A stretch of 64,000 bases of DNA from assembly GCA_025024175.1 (NCBI GenBank), contig QCXZ01000064.1, positions 5,580,001-5,644,000 on the forward strand. The letters run 5' to 3'. Origin of the DNA: Rhyzopertha dominica. Its lineage: Eukaryota > Arthropoda > Insecta > Coleoptera > Bostrichidae. The notes beneath the pieces were generated by a model, which was not told where the DNA came from, ran no database searches, and saw nothing but the letters and a program-made list of their open reading frames with translations. Positions 10,229 to 22,920 of this stretch are shown in pieces. Positions within the stretch are counted from its first letter, which is position 1. Each line of letters starts with the position of its first letter. A program made the translations under genes and the position numbers.

Positions 10229-13200
10229 TTAGTTACAATAACTAACTTTTTGTTGGTTTGTTTTAGTTCGTTATAAGCAAGTATTTAACGCTAACAATGC
10301 TGCCGATGAACTCCTACATTTTCTATTACTTAGGTGTACGAATGTCACAATATTTGTGGAAACTTTATATTAAATATTCATTAAATGTTCTCTTCTGGAA
10401 TATTTAGAAATAACTTTGGCACTACCCTGTTTAATATTATATAAATATTTACTTAAATACAATGGCTACCTGTCAATTTTGACAAGATACAAGCATAAAC
10501 TTTTTAACATCTTATTAGTGTTCTTATTTGTAATATCTGTTTCTAAATCTGTACTATTAACGTGGTTCGAATATTTCTATAACATTTGACAGAATATTGT
10601 GTAGGTACTAGTTTATTAGTTTATTTATTAAATACAATAATTAATTCTCCTAATTAATTAACAATCGATGGTGACAGGTATACAAATATTTGAATTAATC
10701 TAAATTTTTCTTCATTGGCTCAATAACAAAAAATCATTTGTTATTTTAACAGAGGACGCCGGTGATCCAAATATTTACAGATATCAACTTTAGGACAACG
10801 CTGGATCACACACGTGTAGGCTGAAGAGGAGAAAGCTTCTGCAATTACATTCGCTTTACAGAAACTTCACCTTGTCCTCCCTGCTCGTTGTCCATAACAA
10901 CATTAGAGTGACAAATTAAAAATATAAATGGACGGTTAGCAGTCTAAAACACATAAATGCTTCTAAACATCTTTGTGTTCTAGAAGTACAGTAATTATAG
11001 CCTATAAAATATAAAAGAAAGCAGTACTAATCTAGTTAACGACCTATTTAATTTGTTTAAGAAATTATCTAAAGACCACTGCAATATTTTACTTTACCTT
11101 GAAAGACAAAACAAAATTCACGGGAACAGCAGGTATTAAAGATTAATATTAGCTTTATATTATTATTAAATTATAAAATTAATGAATATCATAAAACAAA
11201 GTGTGCAAACTGGAGTGTACAAAAAACCAGCATACGAAACCTATAATAACGACAAGAGAAAATATAATTTTAATGTGTTGGCTCTTAATGGGCGTGGGTC
11301 CTCATCTAGATATCTCCATCGGTTAGCCTTGCAGAGCCCCTCTGTCACAACAGAGTGAGTATATCGTGCCTTTGGTAGACAGTGCTAGTGATACACCAAG
11401 GCGCCAATGAGAGTCCATCCCGACAAAGGGACTTCAAGATTTGATTAANTAGTGAATAAGTTAAAATTTGGAAGTAACGAATGATGCGATCAAAAAAAGG
11501 AGGGCGACAGAGTCTAAAGCGGAGCAGTAAAATTCCCGAGCCGAACTGGCTGCAGTTTCCAAACCATCCCCTAATTACGAACGGCGGGGAAATATGGGAA
11601 GTGGGATATCCCAGCAATCATGCCACTGCAGCTAACAAAGCACCCGCAGTATGCAATTGCGCCAGGTCAACGTGGTCACGATCTGTAGATATCCCGGTTT
11701 AACTGGGAAAGGATGGGTGTGTTCGTTAACTTCAGGAATGATCGAACCTCACGGATCCTTCTAGAGAATCGTACTGCTCGGGACACGAACTGATTTTGTA
11801 CACCTCTTAACTTGTTTGCGTTTGGTGAATACTGAATCTAATATTGCAGTGGTCTAACAGAACAAAGTTTGTAATATCTGACTTGATTTAATTTATATAA
11901 TGATCTTCATGGGTCAATGGAAATGGTTGCCTGGACCATGGATGTCCGTGTTTAGTTGAATTTAGTTGAACTAAGTTTAATTAAGAAATTATGGAATAAT
12001 ATATTAGAATCGACTAGCAAAACAGACTTACGCTTGATGTCTTCTCCCAGATATCAATGAATAGCTATCTGTATCAGGCACCCAACCTCCTTCCTCGAAG
12101 TTGAAAATGAAAATGACTAATTGTGCGAATTCTAGGTGGTTCGGGTGTTGTATAACTATGCAGTCCATTAATGTTGGGGTCAACAAACACTTATGTAATA
12201 AAAATGAGCGGCGCGCTTGGCAAAAAGATTTATTTTACAAGGTGTGTTACAAAAATGTACAGAACCGTAAGCGGTCACAATGCTTCAATCTAATTTTAAA
12301 ATTGTTGGGCTGATATGAAAATAATTAAATGTCAATGAAATTTAGAGCCAACACTGCCTATCCGACAATTATAAAGTCAGTTAACAAAGAAGTACTGTTT
12401 GTAAAAAGCTAAGAGTAAATAAAATTTCTCAGAAAGGCGCATTAGTGGTTAAACAACCTTTCGAAGAAAAGCTGGAGAAAATATTTCTGCTATTTTTTGG
12501 TATTGAAAATTGGGGAGCATTTTACGATCAATTTGAGTATTGAAAAAATGATATGAAGGTGTGAAAGAATAGATTTGATCAAGTAAACATAAATAATAAT
12601 TAGAAGTTTGGCCAAGGAATCAAAAATATGCTGGTGGTAATCAAAGAATGCTGTTGCACAGAATTGTCAATTTGATAATTTTTGGTTTCAGTTGTAGTTA
12701 TATTTCTCAGTAATGATGCTGTTTACAAAATTTTCATTCAAATATTAGTCTTCAGCTTCTACAGGGTATTTAAATTTACAATTCCTTAGAGATGCATCAT
12801 CTTTCCTGATCATTTTCCTTTTTTGATTCACGCCAATATCTTTATTAATAGCGTATGAGACGTATTAAATGAGAATGGTAGAACAAACATTTATTATTAT
12901 TATAATAGTAACGAAGGGCAAAATGTATAAGCAAAAGGTATATAAATATTAAAAATCAAATATTTCTTCATAAATGTTCCACAAATGTATAATATTAAAT
13001 ATTTGTTTAAAAATGTTATGTTTTATGTGTGGTAACAAAGTTTAGTTTGGTACTAACAACGATATGATTTTTGCAAACGCAAACAACAAGCAATAAATTG
13101 TTTGGTATTTACAACGAACAATTCTTTACTACAGCAAATTAATCTCTAACAAATTTGAGCAGTGTATTTAATATCATGCCATGAAGGCCAGCAAACAATG

Positions 13201-14700
13201 GCCTTCAAAGAGTGGTGGAAAACTCAAAGTGAAACATACCTTAATCAAATAGTCTAGAATTCTTTTGTTCATTATATACTGCTTAGTGTACCATACTAAT
13301 TGTTTAATCTTTCATCCATTGTATATTAATTGATGTGCCACACTTGAGTACCATTGAGTGCTTTCGTGGTATTTTATGTAATGTAATGTAAAATGTAAAA
13401 CGTATGTAAGTGTGACCCAATCACTATTCACAATAAAATGACCAAAATATACAAAAGACATTCCAAAAATGTAAAAATAGTATAAATAGACTTGTGTTTA
13501 AAAGAAATGACTAAATCAATACTTAAATTAAGGATTGCACCTACCTGATTATTAGGTGTTATCCCGAAAACGAAGGGATTTCATATGCTCCTAAAAATGC
13601 CAAAATATACATACACAAAAGATTCATTGTCAATATTTTATTGTCGTTTACATCTACAATAAATTATATTAAATAAATTAGACCAGTCTAATGAGAAGGT
13701 AAGTGTTCCGCAACTAAAAAAATGAAAAACAACAATATAAAAATATAGTAAATACTGTACTAAAAAGACAACAATCAGTACTCTTCAGACTATGACTACA
13801 TCCCTAGAACATTCAATAACTATTCACTTTTTAAGTACACAACATTAGTTAGGGTTACACAGACATGTTTTTGGTATGATGCAATTCAAACAGAATATTT
13901 TGGATTACGTGGTGTTATTTACATGATAACATAAATAAATAAGGTTCTTACCGCTACGCTTGTTACATCATACTGAATTGTTACATTGATTATTACACTT
14001 TGCTATGGGGGTGATAATCTCATGGCAAACCAAGTGGTAAATGGAATAGGGTTTTTTATTATTAACAGTGGTACAGGGTTTTTGCCATGGACCTCTAATT
14101 ATTCCAGCCAAAGACTCCTAAACGCACATCGATCCTAACACCAAGAACTAAAAAATCCACCAATAAAATCACTCAACATATTTTGTACCGCAAATTCATC
14201 TAAACTAGACAAATATATTTTTCATATGAACAATATATACATTCAAATTAGCTAAGTATTATATGAAATAATTTACTAATCCGTTTTCATCTTTGGCTTA
14301 ATTCAATTTATGTAATATAAGTTTAGTGTTCAAGTTGGTGAACCTCTTTCCTGAAAGGGACAAAAAAAATTAGTAAATTGCGCGAATATATTGTACTTAA
14401 ATATTTGAATTGTCTAATTTCAAAACCGGCCATCTAGAATGCAATTTTTAGTGCAAAAGTGGCCATCTCCACTGAGGCAATAGGAAATGTATCGCGGTTG
14501 TTTACACAAAATACGAGTTAATTTTGTTTGCATTCTGCATAACAACACTGTCGAGTTTTATAAGTAAGGGACTGTCTCATAAAATATCTTATTTAGTAGG
14601 CAATTTACGAAAACGACAGCGTTTATGACGCTTTCATCTCCCAAAGTTATATGAAATCAAAGATTTATCTTAGGGAATGTGTGAAGAATTCCCTTTATTA
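10229..14700. other. AT-rich stretch with one GC-richer unidentified block
   Basis: Mostly low-complexity AT-rich DNA with no supported gene. The block at about 11275-11810 is noticeably more GC-rich and can be read on the plus strand for 73 codons (11481-11702), yet shows no domain I recognise; it may be the edge of an unidentified repeat. A GGCCTTCA pair flanks 13190-13210. If follistatin continues to the left, this is part of its intron. Confidence 0.4.
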
Positions 14701-14725
14701 ATACACATTACCATAAGGATAATAT

Positions 14726-14914
14726 AATTTTTGGTCCGACACGACAAGATGTCATTACACGGCTCAAGTTACCGACTTTTTGCGCTCTGAAGAAATCAAA
14801 TTTATCGAAAAGAAGAACAACGCCCCAAATGTCCCTCAAGCGCGATGTATCGAGAAATTTTGGTCCCTTTATAAAAAAGAATCTGGTGAAGCCGAAAAGG
14901 TAGCGTGCATTTAA
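14726..14914 (+). pseudogene. Tc1/mariner-superfamily transposase fragment (DD37E type)
   Basis: It reads FWSDTTRCHY through NNAPNVPQARCIEKFW to a TAA. This is the end of an IS630/Tc1/mariner DDE domain: the second catalytic Asp in FWSD and the final Glu in CIEKFW are separated by 37 residues, the DD37E spacing. The N-terminal DNA-binding and first-Asp regions are not recognisable upstream; a stop-containing frame precedes it. It is a decayed scrap. A sequence reading GTCACCCTGTATA at about 15330 may be a terminus of the same or another element. Confidence 0.65.
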
Positions 14915-15517
14915 AAATAGGTATTTTTTAAAGCACCAGTGGCCTATGCTGGAGTAATGCAAACCCCCGTTTTTTAATAGAACTTTTAGTGATGTGGATT
15001 TTTAGACAAAATTTACAATTACAATTTACAATCAATTCTAAAGAAAACATGTCTCTTTGAAATTTGCCGTAAAATGACTCCCTAGTCCTTAAAAATTGAT
15101 GTTTTTATTGACAAAGATGGAAGTCCATTATTTTGTGAAATAACAATGTCATTATTGCCACCGACAACGCTTGACAGGTGTTAGAAAATGTGATTTTAAA
15201 AACTGTTTTCAAATAAAAAGAAATTCAAAAACGTTTTGGACGCACGCCAAAACGCAAGATAACTCTTCTTCATATTTTCACATGTAGAACACACCCTAAA
15301 GTAGCGGCCTCTATTTTAGTGTCACCCTGTATAAAAGAAGTTCTACTGAATTGGGGTTCAAATTTCAGTGTTTTTCATTGTTTATAGTGCTCAGGAAAGG
15401 TAAATTCAATGTAGCCCCATATTGGGTACTATATTCAACTCCATGTTTTCATTTTTACTTCCAGAAAATTTGGTTTTGTTGAATGAACTTGAAATTTGGC
15501 AAACGTATAAATCTCAA

Positions 15518-16165
15518 GTACCCAAAGCGACCTATTGTTTGTGGGGTAAGTAGGGTATCAGGAAGGGGGCGAAATTGGAAGGTAACTACCCTTTTTGCAA
15601 ATTTTTATNTTTTTATTTTTTTTTCGTTTTAGTATGTGATTAGTAGTATACCTGCGAGTATTATTCGTTCTTATAAATTTTCGGTGCAGCAAACTGTTTA
15701 GAAGATATTAGCAAACAAGCGTCAATTAAAGAAAACTGTTTTTCCTAAATATCTCCGAATATATTTAATATATTAAAAAAATGAAAATGCCATCAGATAA
15801 GAAATAAAATTTCTCANAAAAAGTGTCAGAAAATTTATCCAGAAATTTGACATTTTCGAAATATTTCCAAAAAACCTATTTTGGTCCCTGCATGTACGAT
15901 TTTTTTAGAATTTTGGTATTATATAGAACATTTATAATCAGAAAACACTCTTGTAATTTTTTTGTTAAGTTAATAATTTTCGAGTTATTTGGAAAAAACC
16001 GATTTAAAAAATTTATATATTTTTGCTAATATTACGCGGACTATTTGTTTTAGAAAAAATGTGTAGAGAGAAAAAATGCTCAAAACCTGATTATTAATCG
16101 TATAGTATAAGAAATAAAAACGTAAATGTCATTTTGACAATTGGATATGGAAGTATTGATTCAAT
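15518..16165 (+). repeat. dispersed repeat, partial copy 1 (family with ACTTCCACATCC ends)
   Basis: From ACCCAAAGCGACCTATTG onward this closely matches 42541-43038 in the same orientation, including a shared CGATTTAAAA region and a GGATRTGGAAGT end. It holds no convincing protein. A third, inverted partial copy lies at 27856-28095. The 42 kb copy has ACTTCCACA-type inverted ends, so this is probably a non-autonomous DNA transposon. Confidence 0.7.
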
Positions 16166-16480
16166 TTGCAGCGGTTTTTAGTTAGGTAGCGAATCCAAAT
16201 TTTAAATTTAAAAATTTGCTGAAGTCATAGGATGGGGTGGGGCCCCAAATATGACACTAAAAGTTAAAAATGTTTAAAAAGAACTGACATACTGTTAAGA
16301 AAAGTTAAAAATTGTTCGAAGTAGCGGCGTTTTACGGTATACTAAAACTGCGCATCGTACCATCCCTTGTAATCTATGTGGCAGTTTTCTGCTTTTTCCT
16401 CAAATTTAGTCTGGGCGGAGAAGGCCATTTTTGAAACTAGACGATTCAATTGCACATTTCGTTTCCCTTTAACTACTCAC

Positions 16481-16707
16481 GCATTCTCCGGAATACTTCG
16501 TTTCAATGATGTATCCTTTAGCACAGGAATCCTGCACCATGTGACACCACGAGTGGTAGGTGCTATTGTTTGACCCACATATGGGGCCGTCCATGTGTCT
16601 AGATTTACACCGGTAGGTGCAGGTAACACAACGGGGCATCCCCGTTGTTGTGTCGGTAAGGCAGGTTTCCCTGTCGCGACAGTGGATTTTGCTGCAAGTT
16701 GCTTTTT
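16481..16707 (-). CDS. follistatin exon: third follistatin/Kazal domain
   Basis: The exon starts after an acceptor CTTCTTTGCAG and ends at a perfect donor, TGC|GTGAGT. It encodes an EGF-like hairpin (CSKIHCRDRETCLTD, then MPRCVTCTYRC) followed by a Kazal module with GPICGSNNSTYHSWCHM and YSGEC, the standard ten-cysteine follistatin domain. The 5' junction is phase 1, joining the G left over from the previous exon to AA (Glu); the 3' junction is phase 0, unlike the other exons, so a different C-terminal exon must follow to the left. Follistatin is secreted and binds activin/BMP-class ligands to block receptor access. The ORF continues only two codons past the donor to a stop, which would give a short read-into-intron isoform. 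The identification is strong; the missing ends make the gene model partial. Confidence 0.9.
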
Positions 16708-17569
16708 CTGCAAAGAAGTTGGACATGCAATTTTGAAGTGTATCTTTACTGTCAGAGGCTATATCATGCCCAATATTAATGACAAAAAAATCAGTAGTTA
16801 TTTGATCGTGATCAGCATGGGCGTACCAAGCTTTTGGTCTAGGAGGGAAGCAGGAATGTCCTGTAGTGTATAATTTAACATAAAGAGAAACATGCGTTTA
16901 TCAAATATAGGTAATTAAGTAATTAATAAATTATTACATGAATAATCTTCATGGATTTTCTGCAAGGCGACTTAAAACATCTTCTGTGAAATAATGACTC
17001 AAATTGTTTATGTTTTCTATGTACACTCATCATACAATGCCCCTTTATTACTAATTCAGTTATTGATGATCTCAGTTAGGTGATATCTAGCGCATTTAAT
17101 TGCATCGCTCTCACGTTTAACAAAAGATGAGTTGATACATTTTATTTGGGAGAAGATCCGTGATCCACATAAAGTTTAATGGTATCATACGAAGTACCAA
17201 ATGAACATAAATTTTACCTTAAAAGCTTTTACTAATAGAACCACGATTTCTAATTCAGAATTCACATATATCAAAGACTAATGCATAAATCGATGCGCTT
17301 TTAGTACAGTTTCCAGTTTCAACTTTTCACACTAGAAGTTTTAGAAATTTAAGCTAGGAGTGAGTATGTATAGGTGGTAAAAATACAATTGTAGTAATTT
17401 TTACTCCCCAGGAAAAGAGACTCGATGGATAACTAACATTATCAAAACTCGGAATAACAAATGCCTTAGCATTATGTGTCAAGCCAACCTTCTTAGATCG
17501 CCAGTGCACTGCTCTCAAAAATTAACCGACGACTTAATATTTTAACCAAATTAAGCTTCATTTAAATAA
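16708..17569. other. follistatin intron sequence
   Basis: Nothing recognisable other than intron DNA between the third follistatin domain exon and the PLE insertion. A plus-strand frame at 16595-16873 is the antisense shadow of the exon. Confidence 0.5.
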
Positions 17570-17626
17570 GATATTTTGTCGGATAAATCGCTGTTCTTGA
17601 AAACACTGACAAAAAGTTAATAGTCT

Positions 17627-17660
17627 GACGTTTCGATTACACCTGTAATCTTTGTCAAAG
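17627..17660 (-). ncRNA. hammerhead-like hairpin in PLE terminal repeat
   Basis: On the minus strand TTTGACAAA is followed by a perfect 7-bp stem (GATTACA, loop GG, TGTAATC) and then GAAACGTC. The GAAAC after the stem matches the hammerhead core; the CUGANGA half is degenerate (UUGACAAA). PLE terminal repeats are known to carry hammerhead ribozymes, so this is a plausible degenerate member; activity is not implied. Confidence 0.4.
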
Positions 17661-17840
17661 ACAAAGAACCTCAAAATTTGCCTGACACAAGTTCAAACAA
17701 AATTTTGAAAGCAAATAAACAAATCACCCAGGATGCGAGACGTCATAGAAACAACGGGCCAACCTGATAAAAAAGGACCTAACGATGAAAAAGGAACTAC
17801 CTACCTACTAGATATACACGAACTACTTGATAAAAGATAA

Positions 17841-19402
17841 CTACAAAATAGCCTTCCAAATGTCACCTAACTCATAATTTCCACAATCCCTATTAAAATG
17901 ATTAGTATTCCTACAAATTTCTATAGCTTCTTTTATTAGACGTTTGTGATAATATTTTTCTCTATGTAAAATTTTTGTTTTATCAAAATCAATCATGTGT
18001 TTAGTTAAATACGAGTGTTCAGCTACGGAAAATTTATCTATCTGTTGCAACCTAGTAGCACGTATGTGTTCTTTCAAACGCGTACCTACTTTTCTTTTAG
18101 TTTGACCTATGTAACACTTTCCGCAAGAACAAGTAATTTTGTAAACACCTTTACTCTCTAAATGTACTTTATCTTTAGTAGAACTTAAAATTTTATCTAA
18201 ATTATTATATGTACCATCAACAACTAAAATATCGTGTTTTCTAAGCATCCTCTTTAATTTTTCCGAAAGGCCTTGTACATAAGGCAAACTCAACTTCAAT
18301 TTACTTTGTCGTGGCTGAGAATTTACTTGATTTGGATGAGCACTTTTATTAAAAACTGACCAAATATTCTTACTACTATAACCATTTCTCACTAGCGCTG
18401 ATTTAAGATGATATATTTCTTTTTGTACAGAACTTTCGTCTGATATCCTTTGTGCTCTAACAAATAACGTCCTAATAAGACTATTCTTTTGAGAAGGAGG
18501 GTGGTGAGATGTGGCATGTAAATATCTGTCTGTGTGTGTTGGTTTTCTGTAAACCTTGTGTCCTAACTGCCCAGTGTTTGTTCTGTAAATTTGGATATCC
18601 AAGAAAGGTAAACTACCACTGCTTTCCAATTCCATAGTAAATTTTATGTCGGGATTTTGACTGTTCAAATGATTTAGAAACCTACCCAGCTCTTCTATAC
18701 CGTGGGGCCAAATAACAAAAGTGTCATCTACGTACCTATACCAACATTTTGGTTTAAGCTGAAAACTGTTTATCGCTACATGTTCAAAATTTTCCATAAA
18801 CAAATTGGCTACCACAGGACTTAGAGGTGAACCCATTGCACAACTTGATTTTTGTTCATAAAAATTATCGTTCCATAAGAAAAAAGTAGATTTTAAACAA
18901 TGTTCGGATAATTTGGCTATCGTGTCACCTAAGGGATCGCTACTAAGCTTGGATTTGATGATATCTATCGTTTCAGGAATGGGTAGTTCCGTAAATAAAG
19001 AAACCACGTCAAAATACCAAAATATCACCTTCTGAAACACTTAAACCTTTTATAATATCAATAAAGTCTGAAGAATTTTTGATGAAACTACTGGTATTTC
19101 CTACATAAGGTTTTAAATAGTTGGCACAAAATTTTGCCAATCTGTAACAAGGACTGCCAATCGTATTGACTATGGGTCTTAACGGGACATTGGTTTTGTG
19201 GATTTTGGGCAAACCATACAATTTAGGTACCTTGCAATAGGAAACAGTTAAAAGAGATTTCTCCTCATTCGAAATATTTGAATTTTGGATAAGATCATTG
19301 GTAATTTTGGAAATTTTTGAGGTAGGATCTCGGGATAATTTTTGATATGTTTCCTCATCTAACAACTCTCTAACTTTATTCTCGTAATCTATTCTATCTA
19401 AA
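17841..19402 (-). pseudogene. Penelope-like RT plus GIY-YIG endonuclease, one frameshift
   Basis: The N-terminal segment (19365-19009 and a little upstream) carries KVPKLYGLPKIHK and PLRPIVNTIGSP, the PLE finger motifs. A frameshift near 19010-19035 joins it to the 399-residue frame 19040-17841. In that frame CAMGSPLSPVVANLFM is the palm B region, YVDD lies at residues 103-106, and LPFLDIQIYR and KVYRKPTHTDRYLH follow. The GIY-YIG nuclease starts at residue 298 (GVYKITCSCGKCYIGQTKR), including a CxCxxC-like cluster, with KEH at 323-325 and a conserved EAIEI helix near 371. These elements copy their RNA at a nicked chromosomal site. Apart from the frameshift and the missing N-terminus the protein is well preserved. 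Confidence 0.9.
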
Positions 19403-19871
19403 ATAAAATAAAATGAAACATATTCGTGCTGATAATGCTTTTACTGGATTCCTAAAACTCATATTAAATAGACTGACTTTCATAAACGTTAGTGCGGATT
19501 GATTCTTAGTTTTTGTTTTTCTGTATTAATTGTTGAAAAATGTAATGTGAATTTTGAAATTTGGTACAGAAGTTGGAGTCATCACCGAATATATGACAGA
19601 TTTGGATGTGTATTCCATATAACAGTAGTCGAACAATCTTTATAGGAAGAGGTAGAAGAGCTGAACTAAGCAGAAATAGTGTTACGACTTATCCTGACCA
19701 AGATAGTGTTTTAAGGCTATCCGCCCTAAGACAACGATTCTTAACAACAAGATTGTTGCAGTCACAGCTTCAAAACGCACATGGCGTCGATTAAGCTTGA
19801 AAACCATTTGACAATGACTTATTACAGAAGGTCATTTGCATGGGTCAAATATGAGTTCTGGATGAAAATTC
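19403..19871. other. follistatin intron sequence
   Basis: AT-rich DNA between the PLE and the hAT element. A 62-codon frame at 19606-19794 shows no domain. Nothing else is supported. Confidence 0.45.
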
Positions 19872-21102
19872 CAGTGGCGGCTCGTCGGGGTCGGCAGGGT
19901 CGGCACTGCCGACCCAGAATTTTGATCGAAGAAATTATTTTTTTTCGTATTTTTATGTATATTTTGTTTTATTATGTTCAGATATCTTGAAACAGTTGGA
20001 GCGTATTTTTTACATTACCATCAAATTAATAATTAGCCAAAATCACATTTTTACGGGTTATCCCGAAAAATTTATGCTACTCGGCAACCGTGACTGGGCC
20101 GTGTTTGTCATCCAAGCCCGTGATCCAAGCGCTGGGTCGGCAGACCGCATCGTATAAGGAAGCAATAGCATCGTTTTCCTATGAGCTGAACAAAGACGCA
20201 ACCCTGCGCGCATATTGAATCCTGAGGCGAAAATCGAGACTCTGCCATGGATGTATACATACATCCATGGACTCTGCAATGCCTGGGGCCGGCAGACAGC
20301 ATAAAACGTTAAAACGGACTTCATCATTTATTTCAATTATTTCAAGTTTTTTTTTAATCAACCAATTATAGTTCTGTTTTCTACTGAGTATTACAAATTA
20401 TCTGATTGACACCCTTTACATGCTTACAGTTTTTTTATAATCATAATTTAATTTTACGTATATATGTTTTTATTGAAGTTAATAAAGGAGGCCCGGCATT
20501 CATAATCGTCGGATTCCGAAANTTAATTTTGACATGTACATTGAACAACAATTATATATAAATTTCAATACTGAAATCACGAAAAACTACCCGAATGTTC
20601 TACGAAATTTTTCATTTTCCCAAGATTATTGTAAGAGCTATCCCCTTAAATAAACAGATACCTTCAAACATTTAANAGAATTAATTAAATACATGTTATA
20701 AATTTAGTCAATCTGAAATCATTGAAGAATTTCACACAAAAAGAAAATAACAAAATAAGTAAGCGCCAATACCCAAATAATCGCTTAATGCTGTCTGCCG
20801 GACTTCCGAATACATCTTCGGATTGGGCTCGACATATATCGACTTCTCGTCTCCGGTGCAGTACAGATGCACGCTTAACGTTGAAATTATGAAGTTGCCA
20901 GATTAGGCTATTTGTTACCAAATGAACTATCTTTTTAACTTGCGGCGATATGAAAATTTACAAAAGTAGCAAGTAATAAACAACAACAACTACGAGTATA
21001 TACAAAATTATTTACTAATTTATAAATAAATAATATTGACTAACTAGAATAGACCAAAGTTTTTACTGCCAACCCAATAGAATTTGTCACCAGCCGCCAC
21101 TG
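19872..21102. mobile_element. hAT-type non-autonomous element, 8-bp TSD
   Basis: It begins CAGTGGCGGCT and ends AGCCGCCACTG, and is flanked on both sides by GAAAATTC (19864-19871 and 21103-21110), a perfect 8-bp target duplication as made by hAT transposases. No transposase is visible. A near-perfect hairpin with CCATGGATGTAT arms lies at about 20247-20272. One frame on the minus strand (20058-20327) has no domain. It sits between follistatin domain exons 2 and 3. Confidence 0.85.
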
Positions 21103-21245
21103 GAAAATTCGTGAAATACATTGCCTATAAATTTTACTACATTTACAATTTTCGTACCCCCTTCGGTAGGCCCATGGTGATCAGTATTGTGGAAGAAAAA
21201 ATATACACATAAAAATCGGTCAAAATTTTTATTTATTCTGCATAC

Positions 21246-21467
21246 CTTTGCATCTCCCCTTGTAAGCCAACGGAATAGCTTTTCCTCGTTTACACGCAGT
21301 TTCCCTCAAAAGACAGATGCTGGGATAGGTATTGCCATCTGCCCCGCACACTGGTCGTCTCTTCGGATAAGATCGACAATTTGCTTTACATTTAACGCAA
21401 TGTGGCGTCAAATTTTGGTCTAACAAACAGTGTTTGCCCTTTGGGCAGTTCACTTTATCACAGGATT
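21246..21467 (-). CDS. follistatin exon: second follistatin/Kazal domain
   Basis: Acceptor TTTTTCTTTTCAG precedes AATCCTGTGAT; the donor is AAAG|GTATGC. Both junctions are phase 1, so the exon is 74 codons and could be skipped without a frameshift. The product reads ESCDKVNCPKGKHCLLD, LTPHCVKCKANC, then the Kazal core RRPVCGADGNTYPSICLL and AYKGRCK, with the full set of ten cysteines. The end of the exon lies 4.5 kb from the next coding exon, the gap filled by a hAT element and a PLE. It has the modular layout expected for follistatin. Confidence 0.93.
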
Positions 21468-22283
21468 CTGAAAAGAAAAAAGACTACATTTAATGTAATA
21501 ATAAGGAAAATGAAGATCAAACACTTGTATGACAAAAATGTTTAAACCTGTTTCCTAATAATAAATCACGAAAAACATTTAATTACATTTATTTATCCAC
21601 AATCTCCAGTTGAAAAATTCAAAGAAACTATACCTACATGTAATAATTATTCATTGTATTAGTGTTTCGGATAGCACGAGCGTTTAACTTTCTTAAGTGG
21701 ATAAAATCCGACTGAAACACGAATGCAGTACAACCTTTTATCCATAATCACAGGCATTTAGAGCCAAAATCGCCGGTATTTTATCAGATTTCATCAAAGT
21801 ATAATTTAACATTTCGCAGCGACAGCGGCTGTCACCCCAAAACTCATAGAAATTAACTGAATAAATATTGTTGCTATTTATTTTTGATTGTTTATCGACT
21901 CCATTTGCAAAAATTTGTGAATCCTGAAGAAAGCTGCAGAATCAACTCTACAATTGGGTATTTGCCATGAATTTATATTTTATTAAATTGCATATTAATA
22001 GGTAGCATCTAATCCACAAAACAGCTGTGACAGCTTATAAATTCCAAAAAATGGATAGCAAGATGTATTTTTAATATTAAAAAGGTGAATATTTGAAGGG
22101 ACCGTCAAAACGCGAACATATTGTCCGTGACGTCAGGTGTCTTGTAAATGGCCGCTTGTTTACATCTGGGGACAGCGCGTCACGCGTCAGCATCAGCCCG
22201 TCAATTTATCAGTTTGTTGTTTGCGTTCATTTTGTGACAAGCGAATTAAAATACGCCAAGAAAAAGTGAAATACTTATGAGTT

Positions 22284-22379
22284 ATGACTTCTGAAGGCAT
22301 GTTCATTGTTATGGAATTTGTGTACAGCGACGAGCGGTTCAGCGCGGCGGAGATGAGGAATGTAAAAGCAACAGCATAA
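22284..22379 (+). CDS. conserved 31-residue first exon of SWIM/YqaJ-type transposon protein
   Basis: It reads MTSEGMFIVMEFV then YSDERFSAAEMRNVKATA and a stop. The equivalent ORF in copy 2 (41334-41239) differs at only a few residues, and the one in copy 3 (53586-53720) shares the pattern EFxxSDxRFxAAExxxxKA. In copy 3 it is followed by an exon typical of the SWIM/YqaJ protein that accompanies THAP transposases in ISL2EU elements. The downstream exons have been deleted here. GTGAAC after the stop may be a former donor. Confidence 0.5.
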   Translation: MTSEGMFIVMEFVYSDERFSAAEMRNVKATA

Positions 22380-22725
22380 GTGAACTTTTTATCAAATTAA
22401 CGTAGGATTGATAATTTGACCACAGTGGGTTGTTGGAAACATACTATTTGTAAACATAAAAATGTAAGAATCAAAAATGTACCCTAAACTTGACATTTAT
22501 TTTAGAGGTCAGAATAAATATAAATTGCCATTTATTTTCGGGGCTCTTGCGACTCGTTTCCAGTCTGGCTAACAGTCGAATGTGTCGGGAACAACGTCGT
22601 TCTTTATTATAACATTTCCCTCTATCAACTTAAAACGCATATAATTTTTCATATTCTCTTCAAGCTATAACAAAATGGAAACTGAATGGTAAACAGTTAT
22701 AACCCCAAAAAGAATAATAAATCTT

Positions 22726-22920
22726 ACAGTAAGAATTAAGATGATCTTCACAACAGAAAAACAAACTTTGCGATTTCGGCATATCACGTCTAGGGGCCAT
22801 AAACAACTTTTTCATACGTTGATAATCTCTAGGAACGGTTACAAACATTTTGCTAGCTGTACTGACTGAAGTATTTTTATAACCATGTACAAAACAACAC
22901 TTGTTTTGTTTTCCATACAT
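22726..22920 (-). pseudogene. THAP-domain exon of the element's transposase, truncated
   Basis: It starts MYGKQNKCCFVHGYKN, then MFVTVPRDYQRMKKLF and ends SLFFCCEDHL, giving the C2-CH zinc-binding pattern of a THAP DNA-binding domain (CC near the start, C-x2-H at the end). The reading frame extends upstream to 22950. The AVPTF box and the catalytic domain are missing because the frame runs into intron-like DNA. THAP domains bind transposon ends in P-like, Kolobok and ISL2EU elements. Confidence 0.75.

Larger units (their letters stand above)
17570..19402 (-). mobile_element. Penelope-like retroelement (5' truncated), in a follistatin intron
   Basis: It encodes reverse transcriptase followed by a GIY-YIG endonuclease, the combination that defines Penelope-like elements. 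The coding strand is minus, the same as follistatin. Protein homology begins abruptly near 19402 within the RT N-terminus, so the copy is 5' truncated. The 3' terminal region at about 17575-17665 recurs at 62455-62540 next to a second, deleted copy and contains a hammerhead-like hairpin. Confidence 0.85.

Noticed and set aside
16376..16873. Plus-strand ORFs over the FSD3 exon
   Set aside because: They are antisense to a convincing follistatin exon with correct splice sites.
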